Assembly (NCBI GenBank): GCA_964521715.1
Contig: CAZFSS010000033.1
Span: forward strand, 1 to 47,251
Reading direction: 5' to 3'
DNA length: 47,251 nucleotides
Source: DAOVRD01 sp964521715
GTDB taxonomy: Bacteria; Planctomycetota; Brocadiia; SM23-32
Shown: positions 35,975 through 43,630 of the stretch, piece after piece
How positions within the stretch are numbered: the stretch's first letter is position 1
How the letters are laid out: each line of letters starts with the position of its first letter
Position numbers and translations under genes: made by a program
The notes under the pieces: model-generated
Told to the model about the DNA's origin: nothing
The model's database searches: none
Seen by the model: the letters and a program-made list of their open reading frames with translations, nothing else

Positions 35975-36111
35975 GCGGTTCGAAACTCCGAAGGATTGTG
36001 TACCTTAACCGCATAAGCCGTGAAAGGAGGTGAGAGGCGGGGTCTAGAAGGGGAGAGAATACAGAAGGTCCCGACGACTGGAAGTGTGGAACTTAGTGGG
36101 AGGATGTGAAG
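35975..36111 (+). promoter_or_regulatory. Conserved structured 5' leader of prepilin 1
   Basis: A leader of about 137 nt, identical in three genes. P1 pairs GCGGTT (35975-35980) with AACCGC (36007-36012), enclosing P2 AAGG (35991-35994) with CCTT (36003-36006). P3 pairs CGGGGTC (36038-36044) with GGTCCCG (36067-36073), including two G-U pairs. AAAGGAGGTGA (36023-36033) is a perfect anti-Shine-Dalgarno match far from any usable start, while the real start ATG 36112 has GGGAGGA at 36098-36104. It does not match the cyclic-di-GMP-I riboswitch motif that sits upstream of some pilin genes. A role in translation control is inference. Confidence 0.65.
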
Positions 36112-37275
36112 ATGAAGAAGGCGTTTACGCTGATTGAGTTGCTAGTGGTCATAGCCATCATCGCTATCCTGGCCGCGATGCTGATGCCCGCCCTGGCGAG
36201 GGCCCGTACCCAAGCCCAGCAGAGCGACTGTAAGTACAAGGTCCGTCAGGTGGGCATGGGCTTCGAGCTCTTCAAGACGGACAACGACGGGGTCTTCCCG
36301 GGCTGGGTCGATGATGACCTCAGGAGTGAGCTGCTCAACAATGCTTTCTGGAGGCCCCCGACGACCGACCAGTCCGCAGACGCTCAGGCGCGGCGCGCGA
36401 AGGCGCGGTACGCGGCCCCGACTGGCGGCGATCCCTACTTCCAGCTCATTGAAAAGGGCTACATCGATGACGTCGACCTGTTCGACTGCCCCTCGGCCGA
36501 CAACCTGAGCTGGGGCGACTGGTTTGGGCCGGAAGTCATCGAGGTAAACGATCCCAGCGGCTGGTACCCCCAAAAGGTTGTCCGGTTCCCGGACTATTCG
36601 TACGACCTTGGCCGCGTCTCGAAGAACTCGGCGGCCGGCCGCGGGTACTACGGCGACTCCTGGACGCGCGAGCACATGTGGAGCAGCGCCTGGGGTACCT
36701 GGCAGTCCAACCACCCCGGCGGCGCGAACCTGGTCTTCATCGACGGGTCGGCCGAGTGGTGCGAACTCACTGACACCAGCGTGACCTGGAACGTGAACAC
36801 CGGCGGCACCTGGGACAGGGCGGGCTACGTCGCCAATCCGCGCATGGATGAGGACCTCAACCGCCTGGCCCATTACCAGGAGGTCGCCCCGGGCCTCACG
36901 GAACTGGACCTGATCTACCCCAGGGACCGCGACGACATCTACGCCCAGGAAGGCTGGTGCGCTTGGGGCGGCTACTGGTCCGGCGGCGCTGGCGGCGGGA
37001 CCTGGTACAGCAACTCCATGTCCTATTTCGGCGACCCGATGGATCCGGCGGGCAGCACTGAGCAAACCTGGGGCAACAGCAAGACCAATGTGCCGGCCCC
37101 GGGCGAGCCCGGAAACAGCGGCATGTTGAACCGCTGCTACCACTACTGGGGCGACACGTCTGGCAATACCAGCCGGTGGTACCCGGAAGTGGGCCCCTTC
37201 GCCGACGAAGGGCGCTGGGACACCCACGACTGCCGTTTGCTTCCCATCAACTGGCTTATCCCGGCTTCCTGGTAA
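36112..37275 (+). CDS. Prepilin-like protein 1 (planctomycete-type)
   Basis: A 387-residue type IV prepilin/pseudopilin-like protein. The class III signal MKKA/FTLIELLVVIAIIAIL puts the peptidase cut after Ala4 (Gly is more usual) and keeps the Glu at mature position 5. The long C-terminal body is Trp-, Tyr- and Asp-rich, with the H-x-GG-x-N-LVFIDGS motif of DUF1559-like planctomycete proteins at about residues 203-215. The ATG at 36112 is the start; the GTG at 36106 lies too close to GGGAGGA. Its own promoter, leader and terminator make it monocistronic. Large families of such proteins are typical of PVC bacteria; whether they form pili, pseudopili or surface layers is unknown. Confidence 0.85.
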   Translation: MKKAFTLIELLVVIAIIAILAAMLMPALARARTQAQQSDCKYKVRQVGMGFELFKTDNDGVFPGWVDDDLRSELLNNAFWRPPTTDQSADAQARRAKARYAAPTGGDPYFQLIEKGYIDDVDLFDCPSADNLSWGDWFGPEVIEVNDPSGWYPQKVVRFPDYSYDLGRVSKNSAAGRGYYGDSWTREHMWSSAWGTWQSNHPGGANLVFIDGSAEWCELTDTSVTWNVNTGGTWDRAGYVANPRMDEDLNRLAHYQEVAPGLTELDLIYPRDRDDIYAQEGWCAWGGYWSGGAGGGTWYSNSMSYFGDPMDPAGSTEQTWGNSKTNVPAPGEPGNSGMLNRCYHYWGDTSGNTSRWYPEVGPFADEGRWDTHDCRLLPINWLIPASW

Positions 37276-37303
37276 CCGGCTGGAAGACGGGTCTGGAAAC
37301 GAC

Positions 37304-37336
37304 GGCGGCGCTGCATCGCAGCGCCGCCTTCTTTTT
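37304..37336 (+). terminator. Intrinsic terminator of prepilin 1
   Basis: A perfect 11-bp stem, GGCGGCGCTGC (37304-37314) with GCAGCGCCGCC (37318-37328), followed by TTCTTTTT. Confidence 0.9.
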
Positions 37337-37385
37337 GGCTTCTCCGAGGGCGTGTGCGCTGCGCGGCGTTGCGTTTCCAGGCCCT

Positions 37386-37413
37386 GTAGGGGCGGTTCGC
37401 GAACCGCCCCTGC
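37386..37413. repeat. 28-bp palindrome (copy 4, in cassette 2)
   Basis: GTAGGGGCGGTTCG / CGAACCGCCCCTGC, a near-perfect inverted repeat with centre GGTTCGCGAACC. Confidence 0.8.
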
Positions 37414-37463
37414 GGCCTGCGCCAGGGGCCGGGCTCCAATCCGCAGAGGCCCCGTTTTTGCTC

Positions 37464-37492
37464 TTGACAACCTGAATCCCGTCTGGTAATAT
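37464..37492 (+). promoter_or_regulatory. Promoter of prepilin cassette 2
   Basis: TTGACA (37464-37469), 17 bp, TAATAT (37487-37492), with extended TGG. The same arrangement as cassette 1; the spacer differs at a few bases and equals that of cassette 3. Confidence 0.85.
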
Positions 37493-37497
37493 ACCGC

Positions 37498-37634
37498 GCG
37501 GTTCGAAACTCCGAAGGATTGTGTACCTTAACCGCATAAGCCGTGAAAGGAGGTGAGAGGCGGGGTCTAGAAGGGGAGAGAATACAGAAGGTCCCGACGA
37601 CTGGAAGTGTGGAACTTAGTGGGAGGATGTGAAG
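37498..37634 (+). promoter_or_regulatory. Conserved structured 5' leader of prepilin 2
   Basis: Identical to the leader at 35975-36111. P1 is 37498-37503 with 37530-37535, P3 is 37561-37567 with 37590-37596, and the orphan Shine-Dalgarno match is 37546-37556. Confidence 0.65.
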
Positions 37635-38648
37635 ATGAAGAAGGCGTTTACGCTGGTTGAATTGCTAGTCGTCATAGCCATCATCGCTATCCTGGCTGCG
37701 ATGCTCATGCCTGCCCTCGTCTCTGCCCGGGAACAGGCCCGCCGGGCGAACTGCCGGGCGAACCTGTTCAACGTCTATGCGGCGCTCGATATGTTCCGCA
37801 CGCATCACAACAGCGCGTGGCCGCAGACATACGAACCGGAGAGACCGGCAAACCAGTACTGCAACGCCTGGGGCCGCCTGATGGGCGAGGGCTACCTGGA
37901 CGATATGAACGTGTTCAATTGCCCCAGCGCGTCCATGCGCCTCATCATGCAGGAAAGAGGGATGGATGACCCCGGCGACATGCGCGACGTGGTGATGTCC
38001 GACTACGCCTTCGACAACGGCCGGATTGAGAAGAAGTCCAAAGCCGGTCGGGCGGTCGCTGGTGACCTCGACCGGCACGTCTGGAGCCAGACTGAGGTCA
38101 ACCCCGCGGCGATCGACGACGTAGGCACGCCCGTAGTGGGCGCCGGCCATGAGGTGCAGGAGCCCAACCACCACGGCTCGAGCCACGGCTGCGCCATCAT
38201 GTTCGTCGACGGCGGGATTGACTGGGTCAACGTGACCGAGACCGCCCCGATGAACGCTCTGGCGACGGATCCCGAGGGGATCCTGTGGACCATCGACCAG
38301 ATCGGTCTGGACGGCACCACACCCAGCGGACTGACGCTCGTCCGCTATGGCTACATGCAGAACCCCAGGCTCGACGTTGGGCGGAACGAGGCCCTCAGGC
38401 ACGAGGACGACGTCCTCTGCAACACGAGGTGGGGCGGCGGACCCGACGATTCGGATGACATGTACACCGTCGACCCCGACACCGAGAACGATCCTGCCTG
38501 CGCGAACCTGTTCTACACGTTCTGTGACACGCACGTGAACATGGCAGGTACGAGTGACACCTGCTGGGATCTGCGCAGCAAGAGCCAGGATGACGCGTAT
38601 CTGACGCCTCAGGACGACTGGCTCCACGCCAGCGGTTGGCCGCAGTAA
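37635..38648 (+). CDS. Prepilin-like protein 2 (planctomycete-type)
   Basis: A 337-residue paralogue of the neighbouring prepilins. It has the same class III signal, with Val for Ile (MKKA/FTLVELLVVIAIIAIL). After about residue 30 it has little resemblance to its neighbours apart from general composition. The pilin-like motif reads NHHGSSHGCAIMFVDGGIDW at about residues 178-197. Several cysteines in the distal half (CNTRW, CANLFYTFCDTHVN, CWDLR) could form disulfides. Monocistronic, with promoter, leader and a terminator of its own. Confidence 0.83.
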   Translation: MKKAFTLVELLVVIAIIAILAAMLMPALVSAREQARRANCRANLFNVYAALDMFRTHHNSAWPQTYEPERPANQYCNAWGRLMGEGYLDDMNVFNCPSASMRLIMQERGMDDPGDMRDVVMSDYAFDNGRIEKKSKAGRAVAGDLDRHVWSQTEVNPAAIDDVGTPVVGAGHEVQEPNHHGSSHGCAIMFVDGGIDWVNVTETAPMNALATDPEGILWTIDQIGLDGTTPSGLTLVRYGYMQNPRLDVGRNEALRHEDDVLCNTRWGGGPDDSDDMYTVDPDTENDPACANLFYTFCDTHVNMAGTSDTCWDLRSKSQDDAYLTPQDDWLHASGWPQ

Positions 38649-38673
38649 GAAGCGGCTTCCTTCTGGGCAAGCC

Positions 38674-38710
38674 AACGGGGCGGGGCTCACCGAGCCCTGC
38701 CCCGTTTCTC
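38674..38710 (+). terminator. Intrinsic terminator of prepilin 2
   Basis: A 15-bp stem (38674-38688 with 38692-38706, one G-U pair) followed by TCTC after the TT of the stem; the run is TTTCTC. Confidence 0.75.
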
Positions 38711-38797
38711 TGTACCCTCAGCCGGCCGGCTGGAGTCAGCCTCCCGCCAACAGGGCCTTGCCCGCCCGTCGGGGCCGCCCCAGTGTCTCAAGGCCCT

Positions 38798-38822
38798 GTA
38801 GGGGCCGCAGACCCGCCCCTAC
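38798..38822. repeat. Dispersed palindrome, diverged (copy 5)
   Basis: GTAGGGGCCGCAGACCCGCCCCTAC keeps the outer arms GTAGGGG and CCCCTAC but has a shortened, non-palindromic centre. It lies about 130 bases before the palindrome of cassette 3. Confidence 0.6.
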
Positions 38823-38927
38823 GCCGCTGTTGGAGGTCCGCGCGGCGCGTCTGTGAGGCCCTCCGGCCGAACGGGCGGGGGCACAGGGCTTCAGGAGCGG
38901 CCTCCGGCGGCGCGGTTCCTGGTTCTT

Positions 38928-38955
38928 GCAGGGGCGGTGCGCGAACCGCCCCTAC
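38928..38955. repeat. 28-bp palindrome (copy 6, in cassette 3)
   Basis: GCAGGGGCGGTGCG / CGAACCGCCCCTAC, an imperfect inverted repeat at the fixed distance of 78 bases before the -35 box. Confidence 0.75.
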
Positions 38956-39005
38956 GGCCTGCGGGAGAGGCCGGGCGCCAATCCGCAGAGGCCCCGTTTT
39001 TGCTC

Positions 39006-39034
39006 TTGACAACCTGAATCCCGTCTGGTAATAT
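39006..39034 (+). promoter_or_regulatory. Promoter of prepilin cassette 3
   Basis: TTGACA (39006-39011), 17 bp, TAATAT (39029-39034), with extended TGG; spacer identical to cassette 2. Confidence 0.85.
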
Positions 39035-39039
39035 ACCGC

Positions 39040-39176
39040 GCGGTTCGAAACTCCGAAGGATTGTGTACCTTAACCGCATAAGCCGTGAAAGGAGGTGAGA
39101 GGCGGGGTCTAGAAGGGGAGAGAATACAGAAGGTCCCGACGACTGGAAGTGTGGAACTTAGTGGGAGGATGTGAAG
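39040..39176 (+). promoter_or_regulatory. Conserved structured 5' leader of prepilin 3
   Basis: Identical to the other two leaders. P1 is 39040-39045 with 39072-39077, P3 is 39103-39109 with 39132-39138, and the orphan Shine-Dalgarno match is 39088-39098. Confidence 0.65.
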
Positions 39177-40304
39177 ATGAAGAAGGCGTTTACGCTGATT
39201 GAGTTGCTAGTGGTCATAGCCATCATCGCTATCCTGGCCGCGATGCTGATGCCTGCCCTGACGCAAGCCCGAGAGTCGGCGCGTAAGTCCGCCTGCGCGT
39301 CGAACGTACATCAATTCGGCCTTGCGATCCAGGACTTCCGCAAAGACAACGCTTGGGAATGGACGCGCGAGGACTGCGAAGGCTGGGCGAACGGTCCCGA
39401 CCTCCTGGCGGACCTGGCCGGACTGGGATACATGGAGCCTCACGGCGGCATGCAGGTCTTCAAGTGCCCCAGCTTCGACTCGCCCTGGGGTCGCACGCCG
39501 GAGGCCGTCCAGTGGTACCTGTCCCCTGAGGTATACTCGCACATCCCTGGACTCAATCCGGAGACGTTCGAGTACACCGGGGAGATCACGGACAGCTGTT
39601 ACTTCGCTGACGAGTCCCGTATCCCGAAGGAGCCGGATCCGGCCCGGGTCGTCCTGGCGGATGGCATCGAGATGGTGACCCACAACGGCGCCGAGCCGGC
39701 GAACCACTCCGACTGGCAGGGCCGCACCGTCGGCTCCAATGTCCTCTACGCCGACGTATCGGTCCAGTGGACAGACGTTTACCTGCCGACGGCCAACTGG
39801 GTGATGACGGTGGACAACGTCGGCTGGACTGACGGCGACGGCAACGCGCACCCCACGGCCATGACCGTCGGTTTTACAGGCGGCGAGGACTGGTATCCGC
39901 ACACCACCGGCGGCACGTGGCGGCGCTTCGGGTTCATCCAGAACATCCGCATGCTCAAGAAGGATCCTGACGTTGAAGGGTCCGGCGGCGGGATGGGCCT
40001 GGGCGAGGATGACCTCGACAACGCGGATAACCTGGACATTGACGACGTCTATTATGTCGACTGCGACACCGCTCTGTACGGCAATGCGGCGCCTTGGGGG
40101 CTGACCTGCCCCGAGCGCGGCGCCCGTTGCAGGTTGCTGATCGACAGGCAGAGGGCTAAGAAGGACTGCTCCCTGGCCGGTGGGCACATCTGGTGGTGGC
40201 GCGGCGGCTACGAATACCAGCAGCCAGGCGCCCCTGATTCCCAGTATAATGGCAACTGCACCTGGGGCTGGCCGGATGAGCTGATCGGCTATACGCCGTT
40301 CTAA
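39177..40304 (+). CDS. Prepilin-like protein 3 (planctomycete-type)
   Basis: A 375-residue paralogue with the same signal (MKKA/FTLIELLVVIAIIAIL). The body is again Trp- and Asp-rich. The H...G.N..F.DG motif is degenerate: NHSDWQGRTVGSNVLYADVSVQW at about residues 181-203. Clustered Asp residues at about 265-295 (EDDLDNADNLDIDDVYYVD) might bind calcium, as in some pseudopilins. The C-terminal part holds several Cys and a Trp run (HIWWWRGGY). Own promoter, leader and terminator. Confidence 0.83.
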   Translation: MKKAFTLIELLVVIAIIAILAAMLMPALTQARESARKSACASNVHQFGLAIQDFRKDNAWEWTREDCEGWANGPDLLADLAGLGYMEPHGGMQVFKCPSFDSPWGRTPEAVQWYLSPEVYSHIPGLNPETFEYTGEITDSCYFADESRIPKEPDPARVVLADGIEMVTHNGAEPANHSDWQGRTVGSNVLYADVSVQWTDVYLPTANWVMTVDNVGWTDGDGNAHPTAMTVGFTGGEDWYPHTTGGTWRRFGFIQNIRMLKKDPDVEGSGGGMGLGEDDLDNADNLDIDDVYYVDCDTALYGNAAPWGLTCPERGARCRLLIDRQRAKKDCSLAGGHIWWWRGGYEYQQPGAPDSQYNGNCTWGWPDELIGYTPF

Positions 40305-40353
40305 CGTTCCGGGAGCCACGTTGGGTTCCCGCAGCCGGAAGGCGAGAGAACAC

Positions 40354-40391
40354 GGGCGGAGAGATGCGCCGCATCCCTCCGCCCTTTTCTT
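40354..40391 (+). terminator. Intrinsic terminator of prepilin 3
   Basis: A 14-position stem with one mismatch (40354-40367 with 40371-40384), then TTTTCTT. Confidence 0.85.
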
Positions 40392-40589
40392 GTACCCGCA
40401 CCGTCCATAGTGCTGCTCCCGGCGGCGCCCCCATGCCCGGTGGCAGACGGCCCCACCAGGAAATGCCGCACCGAAGGTCGGCTAGCGGAGCTCCAGCGTT
40501 GGATTCGGTGGTTGTCAGGTCCAGGCGGGGTGGTGGACTTGCCGTCTGGCCATTGTGCGTCCGCCATGCTGCGAAGTCTGATCCGTCTG

Positions 40590-40617
40590 GTAGGGGCACG
40601 GCGCGCCGTGCCCCTAC
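40590..40617. repeat. 28-bp dispersed palindrome (copy 7)
   Basis: A perfect inverted repeat, identical to the copy at 116-143. The 513-base gap 40305-40817 otherwise holds the prepilin 3 terminator and the promoter at 40672. Confidence 0.85.
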
Positions 40618-40671
40618 GTCACGGAGCCAAAAGGGGCCTACCCGGAGCTTCGGTGTTGAAGCTTCACTAGC

Positions 40672-40701
40672 TTGACAAGCTGAGCCGGCCTGGCTTAGAA
40701 T
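40672..40701 (+). promoter_or_regulatory. Promoter of the small OB-like protein gene
   Basis: TTGACA (40672-40677), 18 bp, TAGAAT (40696-40701). It leaves an untranslated leader of about 110 nt before ATG 40818. Confidence 0.7.
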
Positions 40702-40817
40702 CAGGCACCAGCAGGGCGTGTCCCGGCATGATCTGCATCGCGCGGACCAGTGCGGTGCCCGGGGTGCTGAGCGGCGGCGCGGCCCGCAAGCGATTTCGTG
40801 ACGAGGAGGGACCAGGC

Positions 40818-41327
40818 ATGGGCCAGGCGTGGGTGAAGTGGGTGGTCGTTCTCGCAATCATCGGCGTGATTGTGGTAGTTGTCGCGACGCGTGGCGGTGA
40901 GAAGAAGGAGGCCGCTGGGGCCCAGGGGGCTGCCGCTCGTCAAGGGGGCATGGTTATCGACGAGAACAAGCTCAAGTTCGGGCAGCAGACTTACAACGGG
41001 ATAGTAGACCTGCTGACCAAGGAGACGTCTGAGCGCGGCCAGCAGGAGTGGATGCGCCGGATCCGCCAGGTGCTGGGCCACGGCACCATCCTGACCGTGA
41101 CACAGCCCCAACAGGGGCTGTACTCGTTCGATCTGGATGCCGATCCCCCCGACGGCGCGGCCGAAGTCACGATCGACGTGAAGGCCGACAACTTCCGGGG
41201 CGAGGTGCCTTCGGTGGGGCAGCACGTGAAGTACACCGGTCTCATCATGGACTGGGAGTGGCGCCCCGACACCAGGAAGGTCATGCTCTGGGTGGAGAAG
41301 GGTAATCTCGAGCAGCCCAAGAAGTAG
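40818..41327 (+). CDS. Small membrane-anchored protein of unknown function
   Basis: A 169-residue protein with one N-terminal membrane helix (WVKWVVVLAIIGVIVVVVA), a flexible Ala/Gly/Lys linker, and a soluble domain from about residue 45. The end of the domain (VGQHVKYTGLIMDWEWRPDTRKVMLWVEKG) has alternating strands suggestive of a small beta-barrel, OB-like fold, but no family is recognised. ATG 40818 has GAGGAGGG at 40803-40810. Monocistronic, after the prepilin array. Confidence 0.72.
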   Translation: MGQAWVKWVVVLAIIGVIVVVVATRGGEKKEAAGAQGAAARQGGMVIDENKLKFGQQTYNGIVDLLTKETSERGQQEWMRRIRQVLGHGTILTVTQPQQGLYSFDLDADPPDGAAEVTIDVKADNFRGEVPSVGQHVKYTGLIMDWEWRPDTRKVMLWVEKGNLEQPKK

Positions 41328-41377
41328 GGGGCGGCCGGCCCCGAAGGGCGTCTAAGCTCGGCGTCGCAGGGCCTCGC

Positions 41378-41404
41378 GCAGGGGCGCAACGGATGCGCCC
41401 CTGC
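41378..41404. repeat. Dispersed palindrome, diverged (copy 8)
   Basis: GCAGGGGCGCA...TGCGCCCCTGC, an inverted repeat with the same kind of outer arm. It lies between convergent genes and may form a 3'-end hairpin for either. Confidence 0.6.
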
Positions 41405-41475
41405 GTCGTTTCGGCGTCCAGCCCGTCGCCCCGGCGGGCGCGAGGGGGTCTTGCCTGGCCGCTTGTGGGTCCGTG

Positions 41476-42282
41476 CTACTCCAGGAGCCTGCGCAGGGCC
41501 GCCACGGCCTTGGCGGTCGGCTCGGCGGGGTCGTCCGTCCCGTAGAACTCCAGCACAAGGTGGTCGTCGTACCCCACGCTCTGGAAGATCTCCAGCAGCC
41601 TCTTGACGTCCACGTAGGCGAAATCGCCGCTCTCGGTGAAGTCCCCGAACTTCAGGTGGGCGTTGGACATCAACTGGGCGAACTTCTCCGTCTCGCTGTA
41701 GACCTGCTCGCGCGCCCTGTCGCCGCGAGACTGGAAGTCCGGCACGAAGTTGGTCGGATCGGGGTTCGTGCGCAGGTTGGGGCTGCCGACAGCCCGGATC
41801 AGGTGCAGGATGCTGTCCGCGTCCCGACAGACGCTGCTGTGGTTCTCGATGCAGAGAAGGACCTTGTGCTCCTCCGCCACGGGCATCACCTCGCGGTAGC
41901 AGTCGATAACGCGATAGGCCTCCATCGCGGGATCGTCGCCTGAGGTATGGTAGCCCGTGAACGTGTTCATCTTGTGGACGCCGGCCTCGGCCGTGTGGAC
42001 GATCCACTGCTTCATCCGCTCAACCTGTTGGGCGCGCTCCGTTGCCAGGGGGCGGGCGAAGTCGTTGCCGGCGATGACCGAGGCGATCGAGAGCCTGAGC
42101 TTTCCGGCCTTCCGTACGACCTGCTTGAGATGCCCGCCCGGGTCGTCCTCGTTCACGTGCTGCGGGAAGATCTCCAGGCCGTCCGCCTCCTGGCGCTTGA
42201 CCTCGTCCAGGAAGGACATCAGGTCGCACTTGCCCTCATCGAACCACGTGCGGTAGCTCCACGAGCTGATCGATACCAGCAT
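41476..42282 (-). CDS. TIM-barrel sugar phosphate isomerase/epimerase
   Basis: A 268-residue protein of the xylose-isomerase-like TIM barrel family (AP endonuclease family 2 fold). Likely metal-site residues are Glu in LLCIENHSS, Asp/Asn in NPDPTNFVPD, His in NAHLKFGDF and Glu in LVLEFYGTDD. Such enzymes epimerise or isomerise sugars and cyclitols, often with a Gfo/Idh dehydrogenase as partner, and here the gene follows one by 42 bases on the same strand. Exact substrate unknown. Confidence 0.88.
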   Translation of the reverse strand: MLVSISSWSYRTWFDEGKCDLMSFLDEVKRQEADGLEIFPQHVNEDDPGGHLKQVVRKAGKLRLSIASVIAGNDFARPLATERAQQVERMKQWIVHTAEAGVHKMNTFTGYHTSGDDPAMEAYRVIDCYREVMPVAEEHKVLLCIENHSSVCRDADSILHLIRAVGSPNLRTNPDPTNFVPDFQSRGDRAREQVYSETEKFAQLMSNAHLKFGDFTESGDFAYVDVKRLLEIFQSVGYDDHLVLEFYGTDDPAEPTAKAVAALRRLLE

Positions 42283-42324
42283 GGTCCTCTCCCTGTGGCG
42301 GCGAAATGCGGTTGTCCCGGCGCG

Positions 42325-43428
42325 TCACACCTTGAGTGCCGTCGAGACGGAATGCTCCCTGACCTCGTCGGGCGTGACCTCGCGCCCGAGCTTCATGGAC
42401 AGGTAGATGCCTTCGCTGATGAGCATCGTGTTCAGCCCGACGGCGGCAGTGGGCAGCAACTCGACCTGCCCTCGCAGCGCGGCCACCCAGTGATCCTGGG
42501 AGCTCTGGTAGGCGGCCGTTTCGGGGAAGATGCGCAGCCACCGCGTCATGGCCGAGCCGAGGTCGAACGTGGCGTCCATCTCCATGTCGCTGATCGTCGT
42601 GTGGAAGGCGAATGGGGCCAAGCTCAGCCCGCCCTTCGAGCCAGCGAGCTTGCAGCCGTCCGTGCCGCCCAGATGGACGGCCCACGCCTCCTCGATGGAG
42701 AACGTGATGCCCCCGTCCAGGCGAACCAGCGCCACGGCCAGCTCCTCGACGTCATACTTGCCCTCCCGGCGCCGCTTCTCGTACATGTCGGTTTCCTGAT
42801 GGGTCGTGCCGCTGATGGTCAGCACGTCGGGGTTGCCCAGCAAGTAGAGCATCTGGCCGATGTGGTAGACGCCCATGTCGAACAGGGCGCCGCCGGACGC
42901 CGTCGCCTTCTGCACGAACGCGCTGGTGCCGTATCCGTCCACGAACGGGCGGCCGCGGCGGCGGTAGTAGCTGCTCTTGGCGTAGTAGGGCTTGCCCAGG
43001 TGCCCGTCCTCGATGAGGCGCTTCGCGGCGAGGGTTTCCTTGCCGAACAGGCTGCCGAGCTGCATGGACAGCATCCGGCCCAGCTCCTGGGACTTGTTGA
43101 ACATGCGTTCGGCGTCCACGTAGGAGCCAGCCAGCGGCTTCTCGCAGTAGACGTGCTTGCCGGCCTCCATCGCCGCGATGCTCATGGGCGCGTGCAGGTT
43201 GTTGTGCAGGCAGACGTCCACGGCCACGATCTCGTCCATGGCCAGCAACTCGCGGAAGTTGGTGAAAACGTGCGGGATGCTGCACTCCGCCGCGACTCTC
43301 TTCACCTCCTTCTCGTCGATGTCACAGGCCGCCACCATCCTGGCGCCCGCCACCTGCTGGTACTTCTTCAGGTGCATCTTTCCAATCTGTCCGGTGCCGA
43401 TGATGCCCAGTTTTACTTCGTCGGCCAT
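42325..43428 (-). CDS. Gfo/Idh/MocA family oxidoreductase (second copy)
   Basis: A 367-residue NAD(P)-dependent dehydrogenase with GIIGTGQIGKMH at the N-terminus and the EKP motif in YCEKPLAGS; HIGQMLYLLG in the second domain supplies the histidine typical of the family. RBS GGGAGGAAGG is next to the ATG at 43428. It forms a two-gene unit with the TIM-barrel isomerase and is divergent from the GH130 group, giving a likely shared control region at 43429-43699. That 271-base gap holds the promoter at 43631 and nothing else I recognise. Confidence 0.9.
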   Translation of the reverse strand: MADEVKLGIIGTGQIGKMHLKKYQQVAGARMVAACDIDEKEVKRVAAECSIPHVFTNFRELLAMDEIVAVDVCLHNNLHAPMSIAAMEAGKHVYCEKPLAGSYVDAERMFNKSQELGRMLSMQLGSLFGKETLAAKRLIEDGHLGKPYYAKSSYYRRRGRPFVDGYGTSAFVQKATASGGALFDMGVYHIGQMLYLLGNPDVLTISGTTHQETDMYEKRRREGKYDVEELAVALVRLDGGITFSIEEAWAVHLGGTDGCKLAGSKGGLSLAPFAFHTTISDMEMDATFDLGSAMTRWLRIFPETAAYQSSQDHWVAALRGQVELLPTAAVGLNTMLISEGIYLSMKLGREVTPDEVREHSVSTALKV

Positions 43429-43630
43429 GCCTTCCTCCCTGCGCGATAGTGAGTCGGCCCTTCTGGGCCCGCGTTGCCGAGACGTCTCTACTCCCTCTGC
43501 TGCGGGGCGCCGGCCCGTCCGCGGGCGGCGAGGCGCCGCACCTTGAAGCGCCTATGGTAGCGGCCCCCCGCGACGTTTGCAACGTCCCGCTGGGCGATGG
43601 CATCGAAGCGCGGCCCTCCCGCGCGTGTTC

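Larger units (their letters stand above)
35841..36195 (+). repeat. Prepilin cassette module, copy 1
   Basis: A module of about 355 bp holding a palindrome, promoter, leader and the first ~28 codons of the prepilin. It aligns without gaps to 37364-37718 (offset 1523). Within it 35958-36132 (175 bp) is identical to both other copies by eye; versus copy 3 the identity runs 35958-36188. Confidence 0.9.
37364..37718 (+). repeat. Prepilin cassette module, copy 2
   Basis: Second copy of the module. The 175-bp block 37481-37655 is identical to the other two copies. Its early coding region differs from copies 1 and 3 by one Ile-to-Val change and a few silent changes, while the leader has none. Confidence 0.9.
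38906..39260 (+). repeat. Prepilin cassette module, copy 3
   Basis: Third copy of the module. The block 39023-39197 is identical to the other two, and 39023-39253 is identical to copy 1. Similarity is weaker before the palindrome than between copies 1 and 2. Confidence 0.9.

Noticed and set aside
35971..35992. GGTTCGAAACTCC resembling a tRNA T-arm in the prepilin leaders
   Set aside because: No matching acceptor, D or anticodon stems around it, and the flanks do not pair as a T-stem; it belongs to the leader hairpin P1.
35975..36111. Cyclic-di-GMP-I (GEMM) riboswitch before the prepilins
   Set aside because: Considered because such riboswitches control some pilin genes, but the conserved GEMM core and tetraloop-receptor pattern are absent.
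35734..38955. Short open frames reading through the palindromes (phrases like AVREPPLQG)
   Set aside because: They exist only because the palindromes are free of stop codons; they lack ribosome sites and lie over promoters and terminators.
35734..41404. CRISPR array from regularly repeated palindromes
   Set aside because: The repeats are spaced by hundreds to thousands of bases with genes between them, and no cas genes are present.
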